Assembly: GCA_934561055.1 (NCBI GenBank)
Contig: CAKTFN010000001.1
Location: forward strand, 310,001 to 374,000
From: an uncultured Eubacteriales bacterium
Lineage (GTDB): Bacteria > Bacillota > Clostridia > Oscillospirales > Acutalibacteraceae
Direction: 5' to 3'
Length of the DNA stretch: 64,000 bases
The notes beneath the pieces are model-generated. The model ran no database searches. It saw nothing but the letters and a program-made list of their open reading frames with translations, and was not told where the DNA came from. The translations under genes were made by a program, and so were the position numbers. Below are positions 1 to 7,378 of this stretch, in pieces (the stretch's first letter is position 1; every line of letters begins with the position of its first letter).

Positions 1-1037
1 ACGTAGATGAAATAACCGTCCGCATTCGGACATTTGTCCCATTCAAGCTTGACCTTGTTGTTTCTGTAAGCGTCTTCACCCTTATAAAGATTTACGCTTT
101 CGGGTCTCGTTGAAGTGTCAAGAACCGAGGACATTTCGCCGAATATCCTTTTTCCGTTCACGTTTGAATAAGCGCAGATTTTGTAACTGTTCCGTTCGGC
201 CGATTTCTTTCCGGAAACAGCATATTCGGTTGAATTGAGAATCGCAATGCGTTCATAATCCCCTGTTTCGTTGCTGAATCGATAAAGACAGTATCCCTGA
301 GCATTCTGAACGGCATTCCACATGAGCTTATAGCTTTCGGTTGTTTGTGCCGTTGTTTTAAACCCTTTTACGGGCGGGACACCGGTAACCGCGGAAAACG
401 CATTTGAAAATTTTGAAAAAACGAACTTTCCGTTCGATGTAATGCTGACGGCACGAATTTTATATTTATAAACACTTGCAGGGTTGAGTTTTGTGAGATT
501 GCAGGTATTCTTTTGGCTTGCGCCGCCGAGTCGGACATACTTTCCGCTTTCTTTTTTGTAATACCAGATTTCATAATATTCGCTTCCCCGAACCTTCGAC
601 CAGGACAACCGGTGAGAATACGGTTCGGTTGTATTCTGAACAATTTTCTGAACCGGATCAAGATTTGTGTACGCCGTTTTACTTTTGACTTTTCCGTTAA
701 AAACTTTATTTTTCACAACAACATACGGTCTTACCGAAAAGACATAGTATTCCCCGGGAACAAGATCGGTTACCGTAAACGTTTTTGCTTTAAGTTTTTT
801 CAAACGAACAAATTTTTTCGTTGCCGGAATGTAACGGTAAACTCTGTATCCGCTCGCTTTTCCTGAGACTTTCCACTCAAGCGTTACCGTTGAGCTTGTC
901 TTATTCTTGACAACAAGTTGAGAAATCTGCGGAGCGGAAACATTCGCCGCAAAGCAAAACGCAGAAAGAACCGCCGACAAAGCCGCAACAACCGCAATAT
1001 AAAACACTGTTTTTTTGAAAGATACTCTATGCTTCAT
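1..1037 (-). CDS. Secreted fibronectin type III repeat protein, 3' end off the window
   Basis: The reverse strand is open from an ATG at 1037 to the left edge (345 codons), so the C-terminus lies outside the window. It begins with a signal peptide (MKHR followed by a hydrophobic stretch ending about residue 33 at FCFAAN). It then runs through three or more repeats of about 95 residues with fibronectin type III character: each has a core tryptophan strand (TLEWKV, LSWSKV, LMWNAV, LEWDKC), a GY-x-V/I-Y strand and a Y-x-x-x-V-R/A strand. Such repeat proteins in Clostridia are extracellular and usually carry a catalytic or anchoring domain elsewhere, which cannot be seen here. It is transcribed in the same direction as tsaD upstream, separated by 86 bp. 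The fold class is fairly sure; the function is unknown. Confidence 0.82.
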   Translation of the reverse strand, partial: MKHRVSFKKTVFYIAVVAALSAVLSAFCFAANVSAPQISQLVVKNKTSSTVTLEWKVSGKASGYRVYRYIPATKKFVRLKKLKAKTFTVTDLVPGEYYVFSVRPYVVVKNKVFNGKVKSKTAYTNLDPVQKIVQNTTEPYSHRLSWSKVRGSEYYEIWYYKKESGKYVRLGGASQKNTCNLTKLNPASVYKYKIRAVSITSNGKFVFSKFSNAFSAVTGVPPVKGFKTTAQTTESYKLMWNAVQNAQGYCLYRFSNETGDYERIAILNSTEYAVSGKKSAERNSYKICAYSNVNGKRIFGEMSSVLDTSTRPESVNLYKGEDAYRNNKVKLEWDKCPNADGYFIY

Positions 1038-1123
1038 AATAATATCATATCCTTTCCGGCCGAAAAAGCAAAATTAAAAATCACGATATCCCCGCTCGGG
1101 CCGACGCAAGGCGTGACAAGAAC

Positions 1124-2149
1124 TCAGACGCAATCGGGCGGATTCTTTTCAATCGGCATTGTTGCGTATGCATTGAGTGAAATCGAAGCACGGTTTCCGG
1201 AAAGATACTCATAATATGTCTGAGCACCTACCATTGCCGCATTGTCGCCGCAAAGAGAAAGTTCCGGGAAGAAAAGTTCCCAATTGTTTTTTTCACAAAG
1301 TTCCTTCATTCTTTTTCTTAAAACGCTGTTCGCCGAAACGCCTCCGGCAACAACAATTTTTTTCATGCTGTATTTTTTTACGGCTTTTTCGGTGTTGTCG
1401 CAAAGGAACGAAACAACAGCCTTTTGAAACGATGCACCGAGATCGGCAATTTTAATTTCTTCGCCCTTCTGTTTTGCGTTGTGAATCGTATTGATTACAG
1501 CCGTTTTAAGACCGGAAAAGCTGAAATCAAGTTCATTGTCATGAACCTTAGGGCGAGGGAATTTATATGCGTTTTCGTTTCCGTTGCGGCATTCACGGTC
1601 AAGATTGAGTCCGCCCGGATACGGAAGACCCATTGAGCGTGCGGCTTTGTCAAGAGCTTCACCGGCAGCATCGTCACGCGTTCTTCCGACAATTTCAAAT
1701 TCCGTATAATCCTTGACGAGAACCATGCAACTGTTTCCTCCGCTGACGACAAGGCAGAAAAACGGAGGTTTGAGATCGGGATGAGTGATATAATTCGCCG
1801 CAATGTGCGAACGAAGATGATGAACGGCAACAAGCGGAAGTCCTTTTGAATAAGCAAGACTTTTTGCGTAATTCACGCCAACAAGAAGCGCTCCGATAAG
1901 ACCGGGTGCATATGTCACACCGACGGCATCAATATCATCAAGCGTAAGTTCTGCGTCCTCAAGTGCTTTTTTGACAACACCCGAAATCGCTTCGGCATGG
2001 CGACGCGAAGCAATCTCCGGAACAACGCCTCCGTAAATTTTATGTTCTTCAACCTGAGACGCAATTACGGAAGAAAGGACTTTCCTTCCGTTTTCAACAA
2101 CGGCAGCCGCCGTTTCGTCGCAGGATGATTCAATCGCAAGAATTTTCAT
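1124..2149 (-). CDS. tsaD: tRNA N6-adenosine threonylcarbamoyltransferase TsaD
   Basis: Transfers the threonylcarbamoyl group onto A37 of ANN-decoding tRNAs (t6A), acting with TsaB and TsaE in the cytoplasm. The 341-residue product has the usual length. It opens with the ASKHA-fold start ILAIESSCDET and carries the metal-binding HHLRSH motif near residues 110-115, a VSGGNS phosphate-binding turn and a second ASKHA loop VVAGGVSANS. The ATG at 2149 is preceded by AAGGA at a plausible distance. It lies 7 bp downstream of rimI, a very common pairing. tsaB, which usually precedes rimI, is not in this window, so the cluster is split or incomplete. Assignment is essentially certain from motifs. Confidence 0.97.
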   Translation of the reverse strand: MKILAIESSCDETAAAVVENGRKVLSSVIASQVEEHKIYGGVVPEIASRRHAEAISGVVKKALEDAELTLDDIDAVGVTYAPGLIGALLVGVNYAKSLAYSKGLPLVAVHHLRSHIAANYITHPDLKPPFFCLVVSGGNSCMVLVKDYTEFEIVGRTRDDAAGEALDKAARSMGLPYPGGLNLDRECRNGNENAYKFPRPKVHDNELDFSFSGLKTAVINTIHNAKQKGEEIKIADLGASFQKAVVSFLCDNTEKAVKKYSMKKIVVAGGVSANSVLRKRMKELCEKNNWELFFPELSLCGDNAAMVGAQTYYEYLSGNRASISLNAYATMPIEKNPPDCV

Positions 2150-2155
2150 TTTCTG

Positions 2156-2614
2156 TCAGTCCTTAAAATATTTCGTCATTATAAGTGCATTTTCCCGGGG
2201 TTCGGAATAAAAATTTTTCCTTTCTCCAACCAAGGCAAAGCCGCACTTTTCATAAAGTGAAATCGCCGCAAAATTGCTTTTTCTGACTTCAAGACTCAGA
2301 AACGAACAATTCATTTCACGACAGATTTTTTCGCATTCAGCCAAAAGTTTTTCACCGATTCCCTTTCGCCTCTCGCTTTTTGAAACGGCAATATCCGAGA
2401 CATAAGCTTCGTCGAGAACAACAGACGTGCCGACATATCCGACGGTTTTTCCGCCTTTTTTTGCACACAAAAAAACGGAATTTCCGTTTTGAAGACTTTC
2501 TGAAAGCGATTTTTCGCTCCATGGAGCCGAAAAGCACTCATTTTCAAGTTCCGAGACAGCCGAAACATCATCAAGCGTCATTTTCATGACATTAAAATCA
2601 ACGTTTTTTTCCAA
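2156..2614 (-). CDS. rimI: Ribosomal-protein-alanine N-acetyltransferase RimI (GNAT)
   Basis: GNAT-fold acetyltransferase of 152 residues. Members of this group acetylate the N-terminal alanine of ribosomal protein S18; many Firmicute homologues are assigned by linkage to tsaD. The acetyl-CoA-binding signature R-R-K-G-I-G (residues about 82-87, within SERRKGIGEKLL) is present, followed by the typical EVRKSNFAAISLYEKCGF strand-helix segment. The start chosen is a TTG at 2614 with a GGGG Shine-Dalgarno about 9 nt upstream; an internal ATG at 2587 is possible. It is cotranscribed with tsaD 7 bp downstream and preceded by a TATAAT box overlapping the terminator of the upstream ArsR gene. Confidence 0.88.
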   Translation of the reverse strand: MEKNVDFNVMKMTLDDVSAVSELENECFSAPWSEKSLSESLQNGNSVFLCAKKGGKTVGYVGTSVVLDEAYVSDIAVSKSERRKGIGEKLLAECEKICREMNCSFLSLEVRKSNFAAISLYEKCGFALVGERKNFYSEPRENALIMTKYFKD

Positions 2615-2640
2615 GCTGTCGCACCCCTTTTCATGATAAT

Positions 2641-2669
2641 ATTATACCATAGTTTTTCAAAAAAAACAA
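2641..2669 (-). promoter_or_regulatory. Putative promoter of rimI-tsaD
   Basis: Reading the minus strand, TATAAT (2646-2641) is preceded after 17 nt by a weak -35 TTGTTT (2669-2664). The -35 falls in the T-run of the arsR terminator, so the two signals are fused. The -10 is good and the -35 poor. Confidence 0.4.
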
Positions 2670-2692
2670 GCAACAGCCCATAAAGGGCTGTT
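2661..2692 (-). terminator. Rho-independent terminator after the ArsR gene
   Basis: On the minus strand an 8-bp stem (AACAGCCC / GGGCTGTT, 2692-2672) with a TTTAT loop is followed by GCTTG and a run of eight T. It lies 26 nt past the ArsR stop codon. Confidence 0.85.
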
Positions 2693-2717
2693 ACAGACAC
2701 AGATTAAACAGGATGAA

Positions 2718-3080
2718 TCAGCAAAGCTCGCTGAGATGTTCAACCGCCATTTCAAAAATTTCCTTGACGTGATCGTCCGAAAGGGAGTAATAAACAATTT
2801 TTCCTTCTTTTCGGTTTTTGACAAGGTTTGCTTCGCGAAGATATTTGAGCTGATGAGAAACTGCGGATTTTGTCATATTCAAAACAACGGCAATATCGCA
2901 AACGCAAAGTTCGTTTTCATGAAGTGCCCAAAGAATTTTCATTCTCGTTGAATCGGCAAAAACCTTGAAAAACTCCGCAAGATCAAAAAGCAGTTCATCA
3001 TCCGGCATATTCTTTTTGGTTATCGAAACAAGTTCTTCGTCAATATGGCTGCAATCGCAGCCCATTTCAGTTTTACCCAT
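2718..3080 (-). CDS. ArsR/SmtB-family metal-responsive repressor, CadC-like
   Basis: A 120-residue winged-helix repressor that should release DNA on binding soft or divalent metal. The alpha3 motif ELCVCD is intact, with an N-terminal Cys-x-Cys (GCDCSH, residues 8-10), as in CadC/CmtR-type alpha3N sites. The C-terminal helix also keeps the alpha5 ligands of SmtB/CzrA in correct spacing (D-x-H-x10-H-x2-E, within DDHVKEIF...EHLSE). The recognition helix is TKSAVSHQLKYLREANLV, then the wing RKEGKIVYYSL. No efflux pump or metallothionein lies next to it, so its target is either itself or elsewhere. Its own promoter overlaps the end of spoIIID. Family certain; metal specificity not resolvable by eye. 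Confidence 0.92.
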   Translation of the reverse strand: MGKTEMGCDCSHIDEELVSITKKNMPDDELLFDLAEFFKVFADSTRMKILWALHENELCVCDIAVVLNMTKSAVSHQLKYLREANLVKNRKEGKIVYYSLSDDHVKEIFEMAVEHLSELC

Positions 3081-3117
3081 TAATTTTGCCTTCTTTTCAT
3101 TGGTAGGTCTTTTTTAA

Positions 3118-3146
3118 ATTATAGCCGTTTTTGATTTTTATGTCAA
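3118..3146 (-). promoter_or_regulatory. SigmaA-type promoter of the ArsR gene
   Basis: On the minus strand TTGACA (3146-3141), 17-nt spacer and TATAAT (3123-3118), both consensus. The -35 shares bases with the spoIIID stop codon. No clear inverted-repeat operator was recognised around it. Confidence 0.8.
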
Positions 3147-3406
3147 CCTTTTTCAACCCGGCTTCTTCTGTATTTTTCCTTTGTTGCGTTTCCGCCTCGG
3201 ATATGACGCTGAGCTTTGTTTTCATCAAGAACAAGGCGAACCCTTTCATAAAGGTCATGGTCAATCTCTTTGAGGCGGGAGGAAACATCGGTATGTACGG
3301 TTGATTTGCTGACGTCAAAACGCTTTGCCGCCGCGCGAACCGTAGCCTTTGTTTCTATGATATATTCCGCAAGAGCCTCTGCCCTTTTTTCAACAAGTTC
3401 ATTCAA
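3143..3406 (-). CDS. spoIIID: Stage III sporulation transcriptional regulator SpoIIID
   Basis: Mother-cell DNA-binding protein that switches the SigE regulon towards SigK during sporulation. The 87-residue product has the family's characteristic length. It shows the helix-turn-helix TVRAAAKRFDVSKSTVHTDVSSRL (about residues 22-45), followed by the conserved LDENKAQRHIRGG segment and a basic C-terminal tail that contributes to DNA binding. The ATG at 3406 has GGAGGG about 11 nt upstream. It appears to be a single gene; the upstream 70 bp holds no SigmaA promoter, as expected for a SigE-dependent gene, and I could not confidently place a SigE promoter. Its presence is one of the strongest signs that the organism sporulates. 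Confidence 0.96.
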   Translation of the reverse strand: MNELVEKRAEALAEYIIETKATVRAAAKRFDVSKSTVHTDVSSRLKEIDHDLYERVRLVLDENKAQRHIRGGNATKEKYRRSRVEKG

Positions 3407-3475
3407 TAATATCCCTCCGTAAATAAGAAGCGTTAGTAATACTTATTTACAAAGGAAACTTATTATGACAAAGTT

Positions 3476-4099
3476 TTATAATTTGCTATGAAGATAATTT
3501 TCCATATCAAAAACATCGAGTCCGCTGTCTTTTCTGAGATACAAAGGATGATGAGGGTGACCCTTTTTGCTGATTGAACCCGAAGAATACCAAACGGCAT
3601 TATATTCTTTTCCGATTTCAACCATGTCTCTGAGACATTTTTTCAGATAAGGCCGCATTTCGACAATATTTCCCCATGCCGCCCAAACGGCAGGATTTCC
3701 GTTTTCGTAAAGAGAAAGAACATAACTGAACGCTTTCATGTTTTCACGGTGAAGCTCTTCATTAAGTTCTTTGTCCATATCCTGCGGACGTGTTGCACGC
3801 TCGGCATAAACATTAAACATGATGAACGAATCGAATCCGTTGCCTTTGGCAATACGCTCGACCGATTTCAGCGTGTTGTCAAGATTGTTCGGTTCGGCGG
3901 TTGACGGATTGATTCCGATGCAGATAAGCGGATTTTTTCCGTTTGTTCCGAGGATATAACGGTATTGTGCATAATAATTCGGAACGTACAGCCAATCATT
4001 AACGTCGTATTCTGCAAAGATTTGCTTTTTCGATTTTTCAAGTGCATTTTCAAAAGGTTCAATTTTAACCTTCTGTGTTTCTGTAAGCGGTATATGCAT
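3476..4099 (-). CDS. DUF1643 domain-containing protein
   Basis: A 207-residue cytoplasmic protein with the DUF1643 hallmark ICIGINPSTA (about residues 58-67 of this reading), followed by the conserved N-x-x-D-x-T segment and FIMFNVYAERAT. The family's biochemical role is unknown; the G-x-N-P-S motif resembles that of nucleotide or nucleic-acid processing enzymes of the uracil-DNA-glycosylase-like type, which is only inference. The ATG at 4099 is preferred over the one at 4123 because GGAGA lies about 8 nt before it. It follows the LOG-family gene by 26 bp and is presumably cotranscribed from the promoter at 4724. No other partner is evident. Confidence 0.8.
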   Translation of the reverse strand: MHIPLTETQKVKIEPFENALEKSKKQIFAEYDVNDWLYVPNYYAQYRYILGTNGKNPLICIGINPSTAEPNNLDNTLKSVERIAKGNGFDSFIMFNVYAERATRPQDMDKELNEELHRENMKAFSYVLSLYENGNPAVWAAWGNIVEMRPYLKKCLRDMVEIGKEYNAVWYSSGSISKKGHPHHPLYLRKDSGLDVFDMENYLHSKL

Positions 4100-4125
4100 T
4101 TTTATTCTCCGATTGAACAGCAAAA

Positions 4126-4674
4126 TTATCCGTTCTGTTCAATAATATTTTCAATTTCTTCAAGATTTTTCGCAAAATATATTCCTTTGAGCCTTTCATC
4201 GGACGAAAGACCTTTTTCAACCATATGAGAAAGAAGCTCTTTAAGGCTGTCATAATAGCCGTCAAGATTATAAAGAATGCAAGGAGCCGAAAGTTGACTT
4301 AGCACAACTTTTGACATCACTTCCGAAATTTCTTCAAGAGTTCCCGTTCCGCCGGGAAAAGCAATGAAAGCATTTCCGAGCTCAATCATTTTTGTTTTTC
4401 TTTCTGCCATGTCTTTTGTTACAATGAGCTTTGTCAGTCCGTCATGCTGAAAACCCGCGTCAATAAAAAACTGCGGTTCGATTCCCGTAACTTTTCCGCC
4501 CGAAGCAAGGACACTGTCGGCAAGAGACCCCATAAGGCCGGAAGCCGAGCCGCCGTAAACAAGACCCTTTCCGCTTTTTCCGATCCACGTTCCGAGTTCT
4601 CTTACAGACGCTTCAAGCGAAGGATCGTTACCTTTATTCGCCCCAAGATATACGGTTACATTCATTTTTCTCAC
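4126..4674 (-). CDS. LOG-family protein (TIGR00730), nucleoside-monophosphate phosphoribohydrolase
   Basis: Member of the Lonely Guy family, whose characterised proteins hydrolyse the N-glycosidic bond of nucleoside 5'-monophosphates (cytokinin-type or AMP-like). The 182-residue product has the Rossmann-like start VTVYLGANKG, the GGSASGLMG loop, and the catalytic/phosphate motif PGGTGTLEE (about residues 107-115) with the following E-x-S-E-V helix. Bacterial members are often annotated 'lysine decarboxylase' in error. It is the first gene of a two-gene unit with DUF1643, behind a consensus promoter. Physiological substrate unknown in this organism. Confidence 0.92.
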   Translation of the reverse strand: MRKMNVTVYLGANKGNDPSLEASVRELGTWIGKSGKGLVYGGSASGLMGSLADSVLASGGKVTGIEPQFFIDAGFQHDGLTKLIVTKDMAERKTKMIELGNAFIAFPGGTGTLEEISEVMSKVVLSQLSAPCILYNLDGYYDSLKELLSHMVEKGLSSDERLKGIYFAKNLEEIENIIEQNG

Positions 4675-4695
4675 TTCTTTGTTTTAATTTTTTTA

Positions 4696-4724
4696 ATTAT
4701 ACCAAATCGGCTCTTTTATGTCAA
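4696..4724 (-). promoter_or_regulatory. SigmaA promoter of the LOG-DUF1643 unit
   Basis: On the minus strand TTGACA (4724-4719), 17-nt spacer, TATAAT (4701-4696); TSS about 22 nt upstream of the ATG. The rest of the 4675-4978 gap holds this promoter and the terminator below; nothing else coding was seen. Confidence 0.85.
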
Positions 4725-4920
4725 ACCTCTGCGTTTTGTGGTCTGGCACACCGTTTTCTTTCATTTCCGTTTTCGGATACTCGTCTTGACTTTTCAAAAA
4801 GGTTTCGTCTGTCGGGTTCGCGTTTCGCGCATTCACAAACTTCAATTTTACTTTCCGGTTAATATTATATCATCGTTTTTTTCGTTGAAAAGTACGCACA
4901 AAATTGTATTCCGGGATTTA

Positions 4921-4962
4921 AAACGAAAAGCGCATCCTAAGCGAAAGCCGCCTAAGATGCGC
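4921..4962 (-). terminator. Terminator of the alcohol dehydrogenase operon
   Basis: On the minus strand a 14-bp stem with one mismatch (GCGCATC...GATGCGC outer, TAGGCG/CGCTTA inner, 4962-4930) is followed by a T-rich tract. It lies 16 nt past the ADH stop codon. Confidence 0.8.
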
Positions 4963-4978
4963 CGTTAATATTACCGAA

Positions 4979-6142
4979 TCAAAGCGAAGCTTCCAGAATT
5001 TCAAGAATATCCTTTTCCGAAAGCGGAGCCCACGCATTTTCAAGACCTTCGTTTACGGCGATATGACGAGCCATTTCACCGAGTCGCTTTTCATCGATTC
5101 CGACTTCACGAAGATGCATCGGAATTCCGAAGGATTCAAAAAGTTTATACATTTCATCAATCGTTTTTTCCGCAATTTCCCTCTCGCCGAGCGATGAGTC
5201 AATTCCGAAGATGTGCATTCCGAAACTTACAAAGCGTTCAATCGTTTTTTCGCCGAGAATATGACGAAGCCATCTCGGCGTAATAATTGCAAGTCCTTCA
5301 CCGTGAGTAATGTCATAATATGCGCTGAGAGCATGTTCGATTCCGTGGCACGGCCAACCCGACGGACTGTTTCCGATTGAAAGAATTTTATTGCAGGCAA
5401 GCGAGCAGTCAACCATAAGTTCACCTCTTGCTTCATAATTTTCCGGTTCATCCAAAGCGATTCTTGCGTTTTTGATGATACTCTTAATTGCGGATTCGCA
5501 CATTCCGTCGGTAAGATCAGAATGCTTTTCGCAAAAATACTGTTCAATGATATGATTGATTGCGTCGGCTGCGCCTGCCGCCGTTTGCTTTTTGGAGACA
5601 GAAAAAGTATATCGAGGATCAAGAATCGATGTGTTCGGGAAAAGATTTTCGTCAAGATATCCCACCTTGTCGTTCGTTTCGGTTCTTGAAATTACGCAGC
5701 CGCAGTCATATTCGGAACCTGTTGCGGCAAGGGTGAGAACAGTAACGAGCGGAAGGGCTTTTTTCGCTTTCACTTTATATGTGATAAGATCCCACGGTTC
5801 GCCGTCATAAAGCGCACCGGCGCAAATTGCCTTTGAGCAGTCAAGAACGCTTCCTCCGCCAACTGCAAGAACAACGTCAATGTCATGTTCCTTGCAAAGC
5901 TTTACACCGCCGAGAACACTCGTTGTATACTTCGGATTCGGCTCGATTCCGGAAAGTTCATAAATCTCACAATCGGAGAGAAGAGCCTTAACTTCATCAT
6001 ATAGGCCGATTTTTTTGATGCTTCCGCCTCCGTAAGTCAAAAGAACTTTTTTTCCAAGAGGAGCAATAACGTCCGGAAGGTTTTTAATCGAATCTTTTCC
6101 GAAAATAAGCTTCGTCGGAGTACAGTAAGTGAAGTTTTCCAT
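4979..6142 (-). CDS. Iron-containing alcohol dehydrogenase (butanol-dehydrogenase-like, group III)
   Basis: NAD(P)H-dependent oxidoreductase interconverting aldehydes and alcohols. N-terminal Rossmann-like domain with GGGSIKK and the cofactor loop GGGSVLDCSKAI (about residues 93-104). C-terminal helical domain with metal ligands in ADAINHIIEQYF and HGIEHALSAYYDITHGEG, the signature of the YqdH/BdhA/FucO group. The ATG at 6142 (387 residues) is preferred to a GTG four codons upstream because AAAGGTG sits at proper distance. It lies 18 bp downstream of a flavin reductase gene in an operon whose promoter carries an AdhR/NmlR-type operator. This suggests induction by reactive aldehydes or electrophiles rather than a fermentation role, an inference from the operator. 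Confidence 0.93.
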   Translation of the reverse strand: MENFTYCTPTKLIFGKDSIKNLPDVIAPLGKKVLLTYGGGSIKKIGLYDEVKALLSDCEIYELSGIEPNPKYTTSVLGGVKLCKEHDIDVVLAVGGGSVLDCSKAICAGALYDGEPWDLITYKVKAKKALPLVTVLTLAATGSEYDCGCVISRTETNDKVGYLDENLFPNTSILDPRYTFSVSKKQTAAGAADAINHIIEQYFCEKHSDLTDGMCESAIKSIIKNARIALDEPENYEARGELMVDCSLACNKILSIGNSPSGWPCHGIEHALSAYYDITHGEGLAIITPRWLRHILGEKTIERFVSFGMHIFGIDSSLGEREIAEKTIDEMYKLFESFGIPMHLREVGIDEKRLGEMARHIAVNEGLENAWAPLSEKDILEILEASL

Positions 6143-6160
6143 AATTAAAGACACCTTTCT

Positions 6161-6721
6161 TTATTTCAGATTTTTTCCGTCGTGAAACGCCTTTCCGACC
6201 GTTTCACCGAGGAGAACATAATTGTTGTTGAACGGATCAAATGAAATCGGCTGAACTTTTTTGACGTCAACGTTTCCGTTTTCGTCAAGGACACGCTCAT
6301 CAACGCTGACGTTAACAATTTCCCCAACCATAAGGCAAGAATCCGGATCATAACTTTTCAGCTTGCATTCAACCGCAACGGCAAGTTCTTCAATAAGCGG
6401 AGCGTCGACAAATTGAGACTTTACGGCATGAAAACCGGCTTTTTCAAATTTATCCGGAACTGTGTTTCCTGAAACAATGCCGACATAATCACAGGCTTCA
6501 AGGTGTTCCTTGTCTGCCATGCTGACCGTAAAGGCTTTTCTTTCAAGAATATTTTTTGTTGTCTTATGTCCCGCACTGATGCACATTGTCAGCTCGTTAT
6601 TATCACTGATTCCGCCCCACGCCGCATTCATCGCATCAACGGTTCCGTCTTTTGCATAAGCGGCAAGAATAAACACCGGTTGCGGATAAGTATACGGTTT
6701 TGCACCGAAATTTTTTCTCAT
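6161..6721 (-). CDS. Flavin reductase (flavoredoxin-like) family protein
   Basis: A 186-residue FMN-binding split-barrel protein of the flavin reductase-like family. It shows the typical N-terminal P-x-P-V-F-I-L segment, the MNAAWGG loop (about residues 31-37) that contacts FMN, CISAGHKTTKNILERKAFTVSMAD, and the DYVGIVSGN helix start. Members either reduce free flavin or act as FMN electron carriers. First gene of the operon with the iron alcohol dehydrogenase 18 bp downstream; GGAGGTG precedes the ATG. Its promoter contains an 18-bp palindrome between -35 and -10. The family is sure; the electron partner is unknown. Confidence 0.9.
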   Translation of the reverse strand: MRKNFGAKPYTYPQPVFILAAYAKDGTVDAMNAAWGGISDNNELTMCISAGHKTTKNILERKAFTVSMADKEHLEACDYVGIVSGNTVPDKFEKAGFHAVKSQFVDAPLIEELAVAVECKLKSYDPDSCLMVGEIVNVSVDERVLDENGNVDVKKVQPISFDPFNNNYVLLGETVGKAFHDGKNLK

Positions 6722-6793
6722 AAAAACACCTCCTGAAAATTATCGATAAAAGTCTTTTGAATGAGAACCGTCTCCGATTCAATCAACACTATA

Positions 6794-6824
6794 ATTATAT
6801 ATCTTAAAGTTAACTTTAAGTCAA
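6794..6824 (-). promoter_or_regulatory. MerR-type promoter with AdhR/NmlR-like operator
   Basis: On the minus strand TTGACT (6824-6819) and TATAAT (6799-6794) are 19 nt apart. The spacer holds a perfect 18-bp palindrome, CTTAAAG-TTAA-CTTTAAG (6803-6820). A 19-bp spacer containing such a palindrome is the hallmark of promoters activated by MerR-family regulators through DNA distortion. The sequence equals, as I recall it, the element described for B. subtilis AdhR (CTTAAAG-N4-CTTTAAG). No merR-type gene lies in the window. Confidence 0.85.
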
Positions 6825-6901
6825 GGGCTTTTAATAATTTTTATTAAAGACCGAAAAGGCACTTGCCGGTATGTTGCATAATTAAATTGAGGCAAATTAT
6901 T

Positions 6902-7061
6902 ATGGAACTTAAACGAACGGATTCTGAATACATTGAACACTTTGCGTTTGATGAAGTTGTCAACGAAAAAGCACTAAAAAAACGGTGTCACACCCGTTAT
7001 GGCCAAAGAAATCGCTTACAGGGCAACGGATTATCTCGGCTACGGACGTGATCTTAAATAA
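6902..7061 (+). pseudogene. Remnant of a carboxymuconolactone decarboxylase-family gene
   Basis: An ATG at 6902 with GAGG 9 nt upstream opens MELKRTDSEY...FAFDEVVNE, which resembles the N-terminus of CMD-family proteins found near AdhR-type alcohol dehydrogenases. After about 30 codons the resemblance stops and the frame ends at 7051. A second piece in the +1 frame, MAKEIAYRATDYLGYGRDLK (6999-7061), looks like a natural C-terminus. The simplest reading is an internal deletion plus frameshift. The flanking promoter-like RBS and terminator are still present, so the decay may be recent. Family assignment rests on a short stretch and is tentative. Confidence 0.5.
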
Positions 7062-7063
7062 TA

Positions 7064-7113
7064 AAAGCTATAGTCGGAAAACAACCTTTCGGACTATAGC
7101 TTTTTATTTTTTT
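7064..7113 (+). terminator. Terminator between the CMD relic and the PqqD gene
   Basis: AAAGCTATAGTC pairs with GACTATAGCTTT (12 bp, extended by GAAA/TTTC across a mismatch), followed by TTTTTATTTTTTTG. The stem's A-rich flank also makes it a possible terminator for the convergent minus-strand unit. Confidence 0.85.
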
Positions 7114-7114
7114 G

Positions 7115-7378
7115 TCAGTCGATAATCTTCATTTCACGCAATCTTGCAAGAAATTCGTCGATATCTTTTTTTGCTTCTTCTTCACTGATTTCGTATTCGG
7201 AAAGAATCGCTTTCAAAATTTCGTCTTCATTTTTTACGTCGGGAAGAATTTTCCAAATGAAAGCCGCCGTTTCGGTCAGCATAAAAAGGCCGTTGTTTTC
7301 AAAAACCGTTTTTCCGTTCGGAACAAGAACGTTTTCTCCCATAATTTCACGCAAAATCAGTTCCTTTTTAACATTCAT
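7115..7378 (-). CDS. PqqD-family peptide chaperone (RiPP recognition element)
   Basis: An 87-residue PqqD-like protein. PqqD-fold domains (RRE) bind leader peptides and present them to a radical SAM maturase. Visible features are the N-terminal beta strands ELILREIMGENVLVP, the FENNGLFMLTETAAFIWKIL segment (strand then helix, matching the usual L-N-x-T-A/G-x-x-I-W motif), and the winged-helix part DEILKAILSEYEISEEEAKKDIDEFLARL. The ATG at 7378 is chosen for its GGGAGG Shine-Dalgarno; longer readings lack one. The start overlaps the end of the radical SAM gene by 11 bp, implying translational coupling. Last gene of the RiPP-like operon. Confidence 0.9.
   Translation of the reverse strand: MNVKKELILREIMGENVLVPNGKTVFENNGLFMLTETAAFIWKILPDVKNEDEILKAILSEYEISEEEAKKDIDEFLARLREMKIID

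Noticed and set aside
4444..4968. 174-codon plus-strand ORF over the LOG gene and promoter
   Set aside because: Shadow of the LOG gene running into non-coding sequence; no RBS, no recognisable domain.
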